A stretch of DNA of 9,639 nt, from the NCBI GenBank assembly GCA_003136295.1, contig PLDZ01000202.1, positions 11,953 to 21,591 of the forward strand, in the 5' to 3' direction. This document shows, piece by piece, positions 1-9,048 of this stretch (position 1 is its first letter; each line of letters begins with the position of its first letter). The position numbers and the translations under genes are program-made. The notes beneath the pieces were generated by a model. The model was not told where the DNA came from. It ran no database searches and saw only the letters and a list, made by a program, of their open reading frames with translations. Origin of the DNA: Candidatus Dormiibacterota bacterium. GTDB taxonomy: Bacteria; Chloroflexota; Dormibacteria; Aeolococcales; Aeolococcaceae.

Positions 1-1062
1 CGGCTCCTCGCCCGAAAGCTCAGCGTCACGCGTGAGTCGCCGCAGGGGTCGTTCATGATGGGCGAGCCGTTCGAGGAGACCTTCACCGTCAGGAACCAGA
101 GCGGACTTCGCCTGCCCTATTGCGAGGTTCGTGACGGCACCAAGCTCCCCGGCTACGCGCCCGGACGTGCCTTTGCGATCGCTGCCGGCGGCACCGTCAC
201 CTGGACGGCGCGGGGCATGTTCAATCTACGCGGCGTGCATCGCTTCGGTCCTCTCGAGGCACGACTCGGCGATCCGTTCGGCCTGTTCCCGCGATGCATC
301 CGGGTGGCGCCGGAGAACGAGGTCATCGTCTATCCGGCGATTCATGCGCTCCTCCACGGCGTGCCGCAGTGGAGCGGCAACGGTGTGGCCGAAGCACACC
401 GCGGGCAGCCGGTGGACGTGCCGCCAGACGTTTCGACGATCCGGGATTACGCACCCACCGACGGCCTGAGCCGCATCCACTGGGCGTCGACGGCGCGCAC
501 CGGCCGGTTGATCAGCCGGACATTCGACACCGGCCAGAGCGCGGACCTCCTCGTCGTCCTCGATCTGCAGCGCGGCGTCCACGCGGGCAGTGGCATCGAG
601 TCGTCGGTCGAGTACGCGATCTCGGTCACCGCGTCGGTGGTGCACGGTGCTATCAGACGAGGTCAGGCGGTCGGACTGGTCACCAACTCCCGTGCCAGTA
701 CGAGCTTCGGGGCGGGGCGTGGCGAGGTGCAACGCCTCCGGCTCCTCGATTTCCTGGCACTCGCCACGGACGACGGCGTTCGAAGCCTGGCGGAGACGAT
801 CAGCAAGCATGGTGACGGCTGGCGCGGGCGCGGCGGGATGGTGGTCATCACCCCCAATCGGTCGACCGATTGGGTCGAAGCGCTCGTCGACAGCGCCACC
901 CGCGGCCAGCGCCATCTCTGCATCTTCATCGAGCCGACGTCATTCGGAGCCCAGGGACAGGCGTTGCGCATTCCGGCCTCATGGCGCCTCGCCCTCGACT
1001 GGTGGGTCGTCCGGCGCGGGGACGTGCTCGGGTCCGGCGAACGCACCTCGGCGACCGGCTGA
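1..1062 (+). CDS. DUF58 domain-containing protein (5' end outside window)
   Basis: The frame is open from the first base (reading RLLARKLSVTRESPQGSF before two adjacent Met codons at 55-60), so this is the last 353 residues of a gene that starts upstream; the Met at 55 is probably internal. The early part looks like the beta-sandwich region that precedes DUF58 (GEPFEETFTVRNQSG, then LGDPFGLF). The DUF58 signature follows at 445-522: DYAPTDGLSRIHW and STARTGRLISRTFD, matching the family pattern of Y-x-P-x-D, then R-x-I-x-W, then A-R-x-G-x-L. After it comes a von Willebrand A-like strand (LLVVLDLQRG). Any N-terminal membrane segments would lie outside the window. DUF58 proteins are commonly encoded between a MoxR-type AAA ATPase and a transglutaminase-like membrane protein, and their exact role is not established. 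The transglutaminase gene starts 4 nt after this stop, so the two are probably co-transcribed. I infer a MoxR gene further upstream but cannot see one. The family call is firm; the function is not known. Confidence 0.88.
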   Translation, partial: RLLARKLSVTRESPQGSFMMGEPFEETFTVRNQSGLRLPYCEVRDGTKLPGYAPGRAFAIAAGGTVTWTARGMFNLRGVHRFGPLEARLGDPFGLFPRCIRVAPENEVIVYPAIHALLHGVPQWSGNGVAEAHRGQPVDVPPDVSTIRDYAPTDGLSRIHWASTARTGRLISRTFDTGQSADLLVVLDLQRGVHAGSGIESSVEYAISVTASVVHGAIRRGQAVGLVTNSRASTSFGAGRGEVQRLRLLDFLALATDDGVRSLAETISKHGDGWRGRGGMVVITPNRSTDWVEALVDSATRGQRHLCIFIEPTSFGAQGQALRIPASWRLALDWWVVRRGDVLGSGERTSATG

Positions 1063-1066
1063 CGGC

Positions 1067-3373
1067 ATGGATGTCTACGTCGACCGCACCGTTCAACTGC
1101 ACGAGGCCACGCCTGCACCCACCGCGCGGAGCCGGAATTACAACTTCGAAGTCGCAGCGGTCGCCTGCGTCGCCCTGATCGCCGCGACGGCCTGGGCGGT
1201 GCTCGCCGCCGGCTGGGTGCACGGTGGCGGAGGGGCGATCGTCGTTGCGGTCACGGCGGTGATCGAGGCGGCGCTGCTCGCCCAGGCTCGCGCTCCCCGC
1301 ATCGCCACAGCGATTGCCGCCCCGTTCCTCGGGCTCGCGGCGATCGTTCCAACAACGCTTGCGGCGATGCCCCCCGCCGCGGGCCAGACCGCCTCGGTCA
1401 TCGCCGGGCGGTACGTCAGCGCGCTCTTCACCGGTCTCGCGTCGACGCAGGACTGGGATTTCACCGTCGGGTTGTGCGCGATCCTCTTCCTCTGCGGGTA
1501 CTGGCTCGGATGGATGGTGCTTCGCGAGCACCGCGGTGTGCTGGCGGTGATCCCTGTCTTCTCAGTTCTCGCCACCAATGTCGTCAACGCGCGGGATCCG
1601 AACCCGATCGCGCTGCCCGAGACCATCGCCATGGTGCTCGCGATTGCGGTGGTCGCCGCGGCGCACATGGGGTCACTCGGCGAGCATTGGGCGGGATCGC
1701 GCATCACCGCGCTCGACGGCCTCGGCTGGCGGTTCGGCAGCAGCGCCGCGGGGGTGGCTGTGGTGCTGGCGATCATTGCGCTCCTGCTGCCCGCCGTTTC
1801 GACGACCGACATCTCCGCGCGGCTTTTTCCCCACGGACTCGGCTTCGGAACCAGCGGCAAGGGCGTCGGCACCGGCCCAGGTCTCAACACGATCGGCTTC
1901 AGTCCGGCGGTGACGCTCGGCGGCTCGCTGGTCAGCCATCCACAGCCGGTTCTGACGTATCTCGCCAACACCACGTCCCCCGTCTATCTTCGGATTGCCG
2001 ACGACACGGAATTCGACAGGGGGAGCTGGTTCCCACCGAGCCAGGGCAGCGACGACGCCGGCAATCCGTTGACTCGGGTCGACTATGCTCCGGGCGCGCT
2101 GCCCCGCGACACGATTCCAGCGGTCGTCGGGCCCGGGAACAACGAGACAACGGTGACGGCATCGCTCACGTTGCAGGCGAATGCCACCGGTCTCACGCCA
2201 CTCGCGCCGTTCCCCGGAGATCCGGCATCGGCGAGCCTTGCCGGCGTCGCGTCGGGCGCTGCCGCCGCAGCTGGTTCAAACGAGCTGCTCACGATCGACG
2301 AAGTGCAACTCAGCCACCTCATCACCGCGGGTACGGAGATCCAGACGAGCGCGTACGTCTCGACCGCAACGGTTGCGCAGCTGCGTGGCGCCGGCGAGGA
2401 CTACCCGAGATGGACCAATCAGTACATCCAGATGACGGACGACATCAGCCAGGGCGTCGAGACGATTCGCAGCCTTGCGCAGCAATGGACCAGCGGGCTG
2501 ACGAACCCCTACGACCAGGCGGTCGCGATCGAGCAGCACCTGCGCGATCCGGCGCTCTTTCAGTACACGCTCAATCCGCCGGTGGACAACAATGCCAACA
2601 CCTGGCCGGTCGTGTTTTTTCTCACCCAGAGCCACAAGGGGTACTGCCAGTACTTCGCCTCGGCAATGGGATCGATGCTCCGCAGTCTCAAGATCCCCAC
2701 CCGCCTGGTGAGTGGGTACGGGCCCGGAAACCTCCGGACGCAGACCGGACGCTCCGGTGACCGGACGATGGAAGTGACAACCAGCGATGCGCACAGCTGG
2801 GTCGAAGCCTATTTCCCCGGCTACGGATGGATCCCTTTCGAGCCGACGCCCCCGTCCAACCAGGGTAACTATCAACCGATCCCGCGCGGCCAGACCGTGG
2901 TCAGCGGACCTCAGACGCCGCCCCCGACCCCGAGGACGGGACCGCCCCTCAAGCCCGGCAACGTGGGCGGCACCGACCCGTCGACCGGACCGACGCACAA
3001 GGCGCACTCGTCGGTTCCCGTTGCCGTGGTGATCTCGCTCTCGGTGCTCGGCGCCATCGTCCTCGGGATCGTCGTGGCGTTGCTCTGGTTGCTGCTGCCG
3101 CGGTCGCTCGCCGGCGCGTGGAAACGCGTTGAGACCCTCGGCGTTCTCTCGGGGGTCGACCGGCGAAAAGCCGAGACCCACAGAGCGTTTGCGGCGCGGC
3201 TTGCCCGGGCTCGACCCCGGGCCGGGTCCGCGCTCAACGACCTTGCCACGGTCACGGCGCAGGCGGAGTTCAGCGAGTCCGGTGCCTCAGCGCCCGAGCG
3301 GGCGCGGGCGCTCCGAACCTGGCGTCGAGCGCTCTTCGAGGCTACCGTGTGGCCGAGGCGATCTCCAGGCTGA
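1067..3373 (+). CDS. Membrane-anchored transglutaminase-like protein (TgpA/DUF3488 type)
   Basis: A 768-residue protein with about seven hydrophobic segments in the N-terminal third (about residues 28-50, 56-74, 79-101, 133-153, 157-173, 184-204, 221-243). A large extracytoplasmic region follows, then a proline-rich linker near 615-645, one more membrane span at about 650-677 and a charged cytoplasmic tail resembling the DUF4129 region. The transglutaminase-like core carries the papain-type triad: Cys527 in KGYCQYFASAMG, His576 in SDAHSWVEAYFPGYGW and Glu592 in PFEPTP. The acid is Glu where classic transglutaminases have Asp, and the same FEPTP form is familiar in this bacterial family. Substrates are unknown; peptide bond formation or cleavage at the envelope is the usual inference. 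The ATG at 1067 is chosen because it lies 4 nt after the DUF58 stop and begins a plausible short cytoplasmic leader. The frame is open further upstream (to 590), but that part is a shadow of the DUF58 gene. No Shine-Dalgarno site is visible. The last 32 nt overlap the opposite-strand hydrolase gene. Confidence 0.9.
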   Translation: MDVYVDRTVQLHEATPAPTARSRNYNFEVAAVACVALIAATAWAVLAAGWVHGGGGAIVVAVTAVIEAALLAQARAPRIATAIAAPFLGLAAIVPTTLAAMPPAAGQTASVIAGRYVSALFTGLASTQDWDFTVGLCAILFLCGYWLGWMVLREHRGVLAVIPVFSVLATNVVNARDPNPIALPETIAMVLAIAVVAAAHMGSLGEHWAGSRITALDGLGWRFGSSAAGVAVVLAIIALLLPAVSTTDISARLFPHGLGFGTSGKGVGTGPGLNTIGFSPAVTLGGSLVSHPQPVLTYLANTTSPVYLRIADDTEFDRGSWFPPSQGSDDAGNPLTRVDYAPGALPRDTIPAVVGPGNNETTVTASLTLQANATGLTPLAPFPGDPASASLAGVASGAAAAAGSNELLTIDEVQLSHLITAGTEIQTSAYVSTATVAQLRGAGEDYPRWTNQYIQMTDDISQGVETIRSLAQQWTSGLTNPYDQAVAIEQHLRDPALFQYTLNPPVDNNANTWPVVFFLTQSHKGYCQYFASAMGSMLRSLKIPTRLVSGYGPGNLRTQTGRSGDRTMEVTTSDAHSWVEAYFPGYGWIPFEPTPPSNQGNYQPIPRGQTVVSGPQTPPPTPRTGPPLKPGNVGGTDPSTGPTHKAHSSVPVAVVISLSVLGAIVLGIVVALLWLLLPRSLAGAWKRVETLGVLSGVDRRKAETHRAFAARLARARPRAGSALNDLATVTAQAEFSESGASAPERARALRTWRRALFEATVWPRRSPG

Positions 3374-4079
3374 GCAGGTCGTGGGCGACCAGGGCACCCG
3401 GCAGGTGGCGACGTTCGCTCAGGTGGCTGAGGAGAAAGCGGGTCTCCGGATTCGCCGCCATGAGGCTTGCGACCTCGTCGCGCCACAGATGTCCGCCCGG
3501 CGAAGGGCCGTCCCATCCGGTGCACTCGCACACGTAAAGGTCGCAGCCCGCGATCGACCGCCGGAGGCCGGCGCACATCTCGCTGTCGCCGGAGAAACCG
3601 ACCGACGCACGGTCGGCGTCGGTCAGTCGATACGCCAGCGAGGGACCGGTGCTGTGCACCACCGCGTGGCTCTGCACCCGGTATCCGGCAATCTCAACAT
3701 CGCTGCCGTCCTGGAGCACCACGTACGTTGGGGCGACTTTGGTGTCGACCTCGTGCCGGATATGCGAGCCGTAGCCAACGCTGAGGAGCCGGTTCACATA
3801 CTCGCGCGTCCCGACGGGACCACCGATCACCAGGGTGCCGGGGGCTGGGGGGTCGGCGAAGGCTCTGGCGCCGAGAATGGTCGGGAGCGTGAAGCTGTGG
3901 TCGGCGTGGAAGTGCGTGAGCAGGATCAGGGTGAGCGCGTGCACCGACGTGGCGGCGCGGCGTACCAACGCGGGAACGGGCGCGCCGCAGTCGACGAGAA
4001 CGCGTCCGTCGACGAGATACCCGGCGTTGCAGCCGCAGGTGCTGAACGCGCTGCCGCTGCCGAGGACGGTGAGCCGCAT
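3342..4079 (-). CDS. MBL-fold metallo-hydrolase, RNase Z-like
   Basis: A 245-residue single-domain metallo-beta-lactamase-fold protein. From the ATG at 4079 it begins MRLTVLGSGSAF, the usual first strand. The metal-binding motif HxHxDH is at residues 56-61 (THFHADHS). Further ligand candidates are His142 (VVHST), Asp165 (FSGDS) and His219 (LLSHLS). That spacing resembles RNase Z/ElaC-like and arylsulfatase-like members, which bind two zinc ions. It lacks a clear exosite insertion typical of tRNA-processing RNase Z, so I leave the substrate open: a phosphodiester or another ester is possible. An in-frame GTG two codons upstream (4085) is an alternative start. I prefer the ATG because it matches the usual family start and sits 7 nt after a TAACCT hexamer (reverse strand, 4087-4092), which suggests a leaderless transcript. 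The gene runs tail to tail into the transglutaminase gene and is divergent from clpB. No neighbour points to its pathway. Confidence 0.87.
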   Translation of the reverse strand: MRLTVLGSGSAFSTCGCNAGYLVDGRVLVDCGAPVPALVRRAATSVHALTLILLTHFHADHSFTLPTILGARAFADPPAPGTLVIGGPVGTREYVNRLLSVGYGSHIRHEVDTKVAPTYVVLQDGSDVEIAGYRVQSHAVVHSTGPSLAYRLTDADRASVGFSGDSEMCAGLRRSIAGCDLYVCECTGWDGPSPGGHLWRDEVASLMAANPETRFLLSHLSERRHLPGALVAHDLLSLEIASATR

Positions 4080-4086
4080 GGACACA

Positions 4087-4116
4087 AGGTTAGCCGCCGC
4101 CGGGCGGTGGTATTAA
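4087..4116 (-). promoter_or_regulatory. Candidate promoter of the MBL-fold hydrolase gene
   Basis: On the minus strand, TAACCT (4087-4092) resembles a -10 box and lies 7 nt before the ATG at 4079, so transcription could start at or next to the start codon. TTAATA (4111-4116) lies 18 nt further upstream and matches four of six bases of a TTGACA-type -35 box. The hexamers are seen directly; promoter activity is inferred. The same hexamer on the other strand (TATTAA) is the candidate -10 of clpB, so the two promoters would overlap. Confidence 0.3.
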
Positions 4117-4122
4117 GCCACC
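4106..4122 (+). promoter_or_regulatory. Candidate clpB -10 box inside a small inverted repeat
   Basis: TATTAA (4111-4116) is followed by 6 nt and then the clpB GTG, the spacing expected for a leaderless transcript. No good -35 box is visible at the right distance. The box lies in a short inverted repeat, GGTGG (4106-4110) and CCACC (4118-4122) around a 7-nt centre, which could be an operator or chance. I see neither a CIRCE (HrcA) nor a HAIR (HspR) element, the common regulators of clpB in Gram-positive groups. Weak evidence only. Confidence 0.22.
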
Positions 4123-6759
<2,637 letters not shown>

Positions 6760-6765
6760 CCTCGG

Positions 6766-7629
6766 TCAGGTACGCGACGGAGCAGCTCTCGCGGCGAGTA
6801 CCGACCCGCTCAGGATGAGCGCGAAGCCGACGGCGATCGCGCCCGTGAGCCGCTCGTTGAGCAGGAGCACCCCGAGCGCCACCGCGACCGCTGGATTCAC
6901 GTACGTGATCACGGTTGCGCGAACCGGGCCGATCTCGCGGATGAGCGCGAAGAAGAGCAGGAACGCAAGCGCGGTGCAGACCACGCCGAGCGTGAGCACC
7001 GCGGCGATCACCCGTCCCGACGGCCAGACGTGGGGGAGCTGGATGATCGCGGCGGGGGCGTAGGCGAGCGCCGCCAGGAGCAGGGAGCTCGCGATCACGC
7101 CGAGCGACGGGAGGTCGCTCAACTTCCTGTTGATGATGTACGGGCCGGTCGCATAGCAGATCGCCACGACGATGACCTCGGCGATCGCTCCGAAGTTGGA
7201 GGACGAGATGTCGAAGCCGACGAGCACTCCGACCCCGACGAGCCCGATCATCAGGCCGAGGATCCGGCGCCACCCATGGTGCTCGCCGCTGCGCGTCACG
7301 AGTCCGATCACGACGCCGATGAGCGGCACCGTCGAAACCAGCAACCCGGAGAGTGAGCTCGAGATGCGCAGCTCCGCGTCGGAGAGGAGCACCCACGGGA
7401 TCCCCATCTCGATGATGGTGTACGCGATGATCCAGCCAGACAGCCGCAGGATCGGACGAACCTCGACGCGGGTGAGCGCAATCGGGACGAGCAGCACGGC
7501 CCCGAGGGCAAACCGGGCGAACACGAGGTCGACCGGACCGAGGCCCTCCAGCGACACCTTGATCAGCAGGTAGGGGATCCCCCAGATCACGCACATCGCC
7601 ACGAAGAGCGCCAGCCCGCGTCTGCTCAC
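6766..7629 (-). CDS. EamA-family (DMT superfamily) transporter
   Basis: A 287-residue membrane protein with about ten hydrophobic segments arranged as two EamA repeats (about 5-135 and 145-280), the normal length and layout for drug/metabolite exporters. The first repeat carries the typical early WG and K (VIWGIPYLLIK, residues 14-24) and the RF pair (Arg39-Phe40). The second ends with ITYVNPAVAVALG and LNERLTG, strongly conserved in this family. Substrates of EamA proteins range over amino acids, purines, nucleosides and other metabolites and cannot be read from sequence here. The start is a GTG at 7629, giving a short positive N-terminus (MSRRG) before the first span; no upstream ATG in frame was a better candidate. 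The stop lies 6 nt from the clpB stop, tail to tail. The start faces the queuosine transporter gene across 30 nt. Because that neighbour is divergent and has its own pathway, shared function is possible but unsupported. Confidence 0.92.
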   Translation of the reverse strand: MSRRGLALFVAMCVIWGIPYLLIKVSLEGLGPVDLVFARFALGAVLLVPIALTRVEVRPILRLSGWIIAYTIIEMGIPWVLLSDAELRISSSLSGLLVSTVPLIGVVIGLVTRSGEHHGWRRILGLMIGLVGVGVLVGFDISSSNFGAIAEVIVVAICYATGPYIINRKLSDLPSLGVIASSLLLAALAYAPAAIIQLPHVWPSGRVIAAVLTLGVVCTALAFLLFFALIREIGPVRATVITYVNPAVAVALGVLLLNERLTGAIAVGFALILSGSVLAARAAPSRT

Positions 7630-7659
7630 GGCGAGATCTTCTACGCTGTGCCACCCCTC
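7630..7659. promoter_or_regulatory. Very short divergent spacer, candidate promoter region
   Basis: Only 30 nt separate the GTG of the EamA gene from the ATG of the queuosine transporter gene (18 nt if the GTG at 7648 is used). TACGCT (7642-7647) resembles a -10 box for the plus-strand gene and would place the transcript start near 7654-7656, just before the ATG at 7660. AGATCT (7635-7640) is a 6-bp palindrome. Any -35 box for either gene must lie inside the neighbouring coding sequence. I see no preQ1 riboswitch: there is no room for one. The assignment is tentative. Confidence 0.25.
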
Positions 7660-8382
7660 ATGACAGAGCCCGCCTCCACCCGCGCTCCGAGCCCGCTGCT
7701 GCTCGCGGTCTCATCGCTCTTCGTCGCGACCCTCGTGGCATCCAACATTCTCGCCGTCAAGATCGCCGCCGTGGGACCGTTCTCGGTACCGGCGGCGATC
7801 GTCATCTTTCCGCTCGCGTATCTCTTCGGGGACGTGCTCACCGAGGTGTGGGGATATCGTGTCGCGCGCATGGTGATCTGGACCGGGTTCCTCGCGAACG
7901 TCATCGTGGTGGTGTTCATCGCCGCGGCGATCGCCATTCCCGCCGATCCGCATTACACCGACCAAACCGCGTATTCGCGCGTGCTCGGCGAGAGCCCGCG
8001 CCTCGTGCTCGCGTCGCTGACCGCATATCTGCTCGGAGAATTCCTCAACGCCTTTGTGCTGGCGCGCTTGAAGGTCGCGACCAGGGGACGCTTCCTCTGG
8101 ATACGAACCATCGGGTCGACGCTGGTCGGCCAGGGGGTCGACAGCGCGGTGTTCATCTCACTCGCGTTTGCCGGCATCCAGCCCTGGTCGGTGTTGATCG
8201 TCATCATTCGCGACGTGTGGGTCGTGAAGGTGCTGTATGAGGTGATCGCAACGCCGATCACTTACGCGCTGGTCACCGTCCTCAAGCGGATCGAGGGGGT
8301 GGACACCTACGACCGCGACACGAAGTTCGCACCGATCCCGCTAGCCTCGCTGCGCGCGCGTCTACGTGGCGCCGAGCAATGA
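7660..8382 (+). CDS. yhhQ: Queuosine precursor transporter (YhhQ/QPTR family, COG1738)
   Basis: A 240-residue integral membrane protein with about six hydrophobic segments. Family hallmarks are all present: SNILAVKI (Asn29, Lys34), then FPLAYLFGDVLTEVWGY with Asp58 and Glu62, Arg70 just after, and in the second half LGEFLNAFVLARLK, GRFLWIRTIGSTLVGQGVDS and a final LYEVIATPITYALV. Characterised members such as E. coli YhhQ import the 7-deazaguanine precursors preQ0 and preQ1 for tRNA queuosine. The stop overlaps the queF start by ATGA (8379-8382), so translation of the two is likely coupled, which strengthens the assignment. An in-frame GTG at 7648 would add four residues. I prefer the ATG at 7660 because a -10-like TACGCT ends right before that GTG. 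Confident in family; the choice between preQ0 and preQ1 as substrate is inferred from queF. Confidence 0.93.
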   Translation: MTEPASTRAPSPLLLAVSSLFVATLVASNILAVKIAAVGPFSVPAAIVIFPLAYLFGDVLTEVWGYRVARMVIWTGFLANVIVVVFIAAAIAIPADPHYTDQTAYSRVLGESPRLVLASLTAYLLGEFLNAFVLARLKVATRGRFLWIRTIGSTLVGQGVDSAVFISLAFAGIQPWSVLIVIIRDVWVVKVLYEVIATPITYALVTVLKRIEGVDTYDRDTKFAPIPLASLRARLRGAEQ

Positions 8383-8819
8383 GCGAGGAACTGTACGGGA
8401 CGCGCGCGATCCGCGAGGCGAAGCTCGCAGCTTTCGACAACCGCACCCCGGATCGCGACTACACCATCCAGTTCACCATCCCGGAATTCACGTGCCTGTG
8501 CCCGATTTCAGGATTCCCCGACTTCGCCACCCTGCACGTCCGCTACGTGCCGGGGCCGCGCTGCGTGGAATTGAAATCGTTGAAGCTCTACATCAACGGC
8601 TACCGCGACCGGAACGTCTACCACGAGGACGTCGTCAACATCGTCCTCGGCGACCTGGTGACCCTCCTCGAACCGCGTTACTGCGAGGTCGTCGGGGACT
8701 TCAACGTCCGCGGCAACATCAAGACTGTTGTCCGCGCGCACCATCGCGACACGACATGGCCCGGCGACGTCGACCCCTGGTGGCAAACCTCAGGTGCCAC
8801 AGAATCTCCGGAGATCTAG
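8379..8819 (+). CDS. queF: NADPH-dependent 7-cyano-7-deazaguanine (preQ0) reductase QueF
   Basis: A 146-residue QueF of the short, single-domain (B. subtilis-like) type. It reduces the nitrile of preQ0 to the aminomethyl group of preQ1 with two NADPH, the step before TGT inserts preQ1 into tRNA. The catalytic Cys is Cys41 in FTCLCPISG, the general acid Asp48 in PDFA, and the substrate-binding pair His82-Glu83 in YHEDVVN. Spacing of Cys to Asp (7) and Cys to Glu (42) matches B. subtilis QueF Cys55/Asp62/Glu97. The QueF signature ELKSLKLYINGYRD lies at 64-77. A second cysteine, Cys39, precedes the catalytic one. The ATG lies within the stop of the transporter gene, so the start is well fixed and needs no separate ribosome site. 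Other queuosine or preQ0 synthesis genes (queC, queD, queE, tgt) are not in the window, which fits a salvage role but does not prove it. A long inverted repeat begins 21 nt after the stop. Confidence 0.96.
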   Translation: MSEELYGTRAIREAKLAAFDNRTPDRDYTIQFTIPEFTCLCPISGFPDFATLHVRYVPGPRCVELKSLKLYINGYRDRNVYHEDVVNIVLGDLVTLLEPRYCEVVGDFNVRGNIKTVVRAHHRDTTWPGDVDPWWQTSGATESPEI

Positions 8820-8840
8820 GTTCGACCAACCGACGTCCGC

Positions 8841-8985
8841 CAGAGGCAGGGATGGGGCCGCCGATCACCCGGGACGCAGCGAATTTGGTAGCGACCGAGA
8901 GAGCGCGACAATCTGCGTGCGCGAACGAGGGAGCGAACAAGCTGAGCGGCGGCCCGGGTGATCGGCGGCCCCATCCCTGCCTCTG
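8841..8985. repeat. Perfect 33-bp inverted repeat around a 79-nt centre
   Basis: The left arm 8841-8873 (begins CAGAGGCAGGGATGGGG, ends CACCCGGG) is the exact reverse complement of 8953-8985. Partial pairing continues into the centre (8875-8877 with 8949-8951, 8879-8880 with 8946-8947). RNA from either strand could fold into a very stable hairpin. The centre holds a degenerate direct repeat, 8891-8905 and 8921-8935, 13 of 15 identical (consensus GCGAnCGAGnGAGCG). No T-run follows either arm, so a standard intrinsic terminator is not shown, although the hairpin could still protect or end the queF transcript. Size and structure fit a MITE- or REP-like intergenic element. CCGC flanks both sides (8837-8840, 8987-8990, the right copy offset by one base), too short to count as a target duplication. 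No protein call is supported here. Confidence 0.85.
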
Positions 8986-9048
8986 CCCGCAGTGCATCAG
9001 TCTGCGGCGCCGGGTGAAGGGCGGCGTCATCCCTGCCTCTGCCCGCAG
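8955..9048. repeat. Imperfect 38-bp direct repeat pair, third copy of the arm unit
   Basis: 8955-8992, which includes most of the right arm of the inverted repeat, recurs in the same orientation at 9011-9048 with 34 of 38 bases identical. The last 21 bases (8972-8992 and 9028-9048, ending CTCTGCCCGCAG) are identical. The copies start 56 nt apart. The second copy is bracketed by CTGCGG (9002-9007) and CCGCAG (9043-9048), which could close a hairpin of its own. With the left arm this makes three copies of one unit within about 210 bp. The four differences fall in two adjacent pairs, leaving the flanking GGCGGC core intact. Function is unknown. Confidence 0.75.

Noticed and set aside
590..1066. 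Upstream extension of the transglutaminase frame to 590
   Set aside because: This part overlaps the conserved DUF58 coding region in another frame and reads as low-complexity Arg/Ser sequence. The ATG at 1067 gives a normal family N-terminus.
2276..3181. 301-codon reverse-strand frame inside the transglutaminase gene
   Set aside because: Arg/Gly-rich shadow of a gene with intact catalytic motifs; no domain or start signal.
4080..4122. CIRCE or HAIR heat-shock operator before clpB
   Set aside because: Neither the TTAGCACTC/GAGTGCTAA pair nor the CTTGAGT/ACTCAAG pair is present; only a 5-bp inverted repeat is seen.
7630..7659. preQ1 riboswitch before the queuosine transporter
   Set aside because: The spacer is too short and shows no pseudoknot-forming sequence.
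8841..8985. Ordinary rho-independent terminator for queF
   Set aside because: Arms are far longer than usual, the loop is 79 nt, and no T-run follows, so I list it as a repeat with a possible side role.
8841..9048. CRISPR array
   Set aside because: Only three units, one inverted, with unequal spacing and no cas genes; the structure is palindromic, not array-like.
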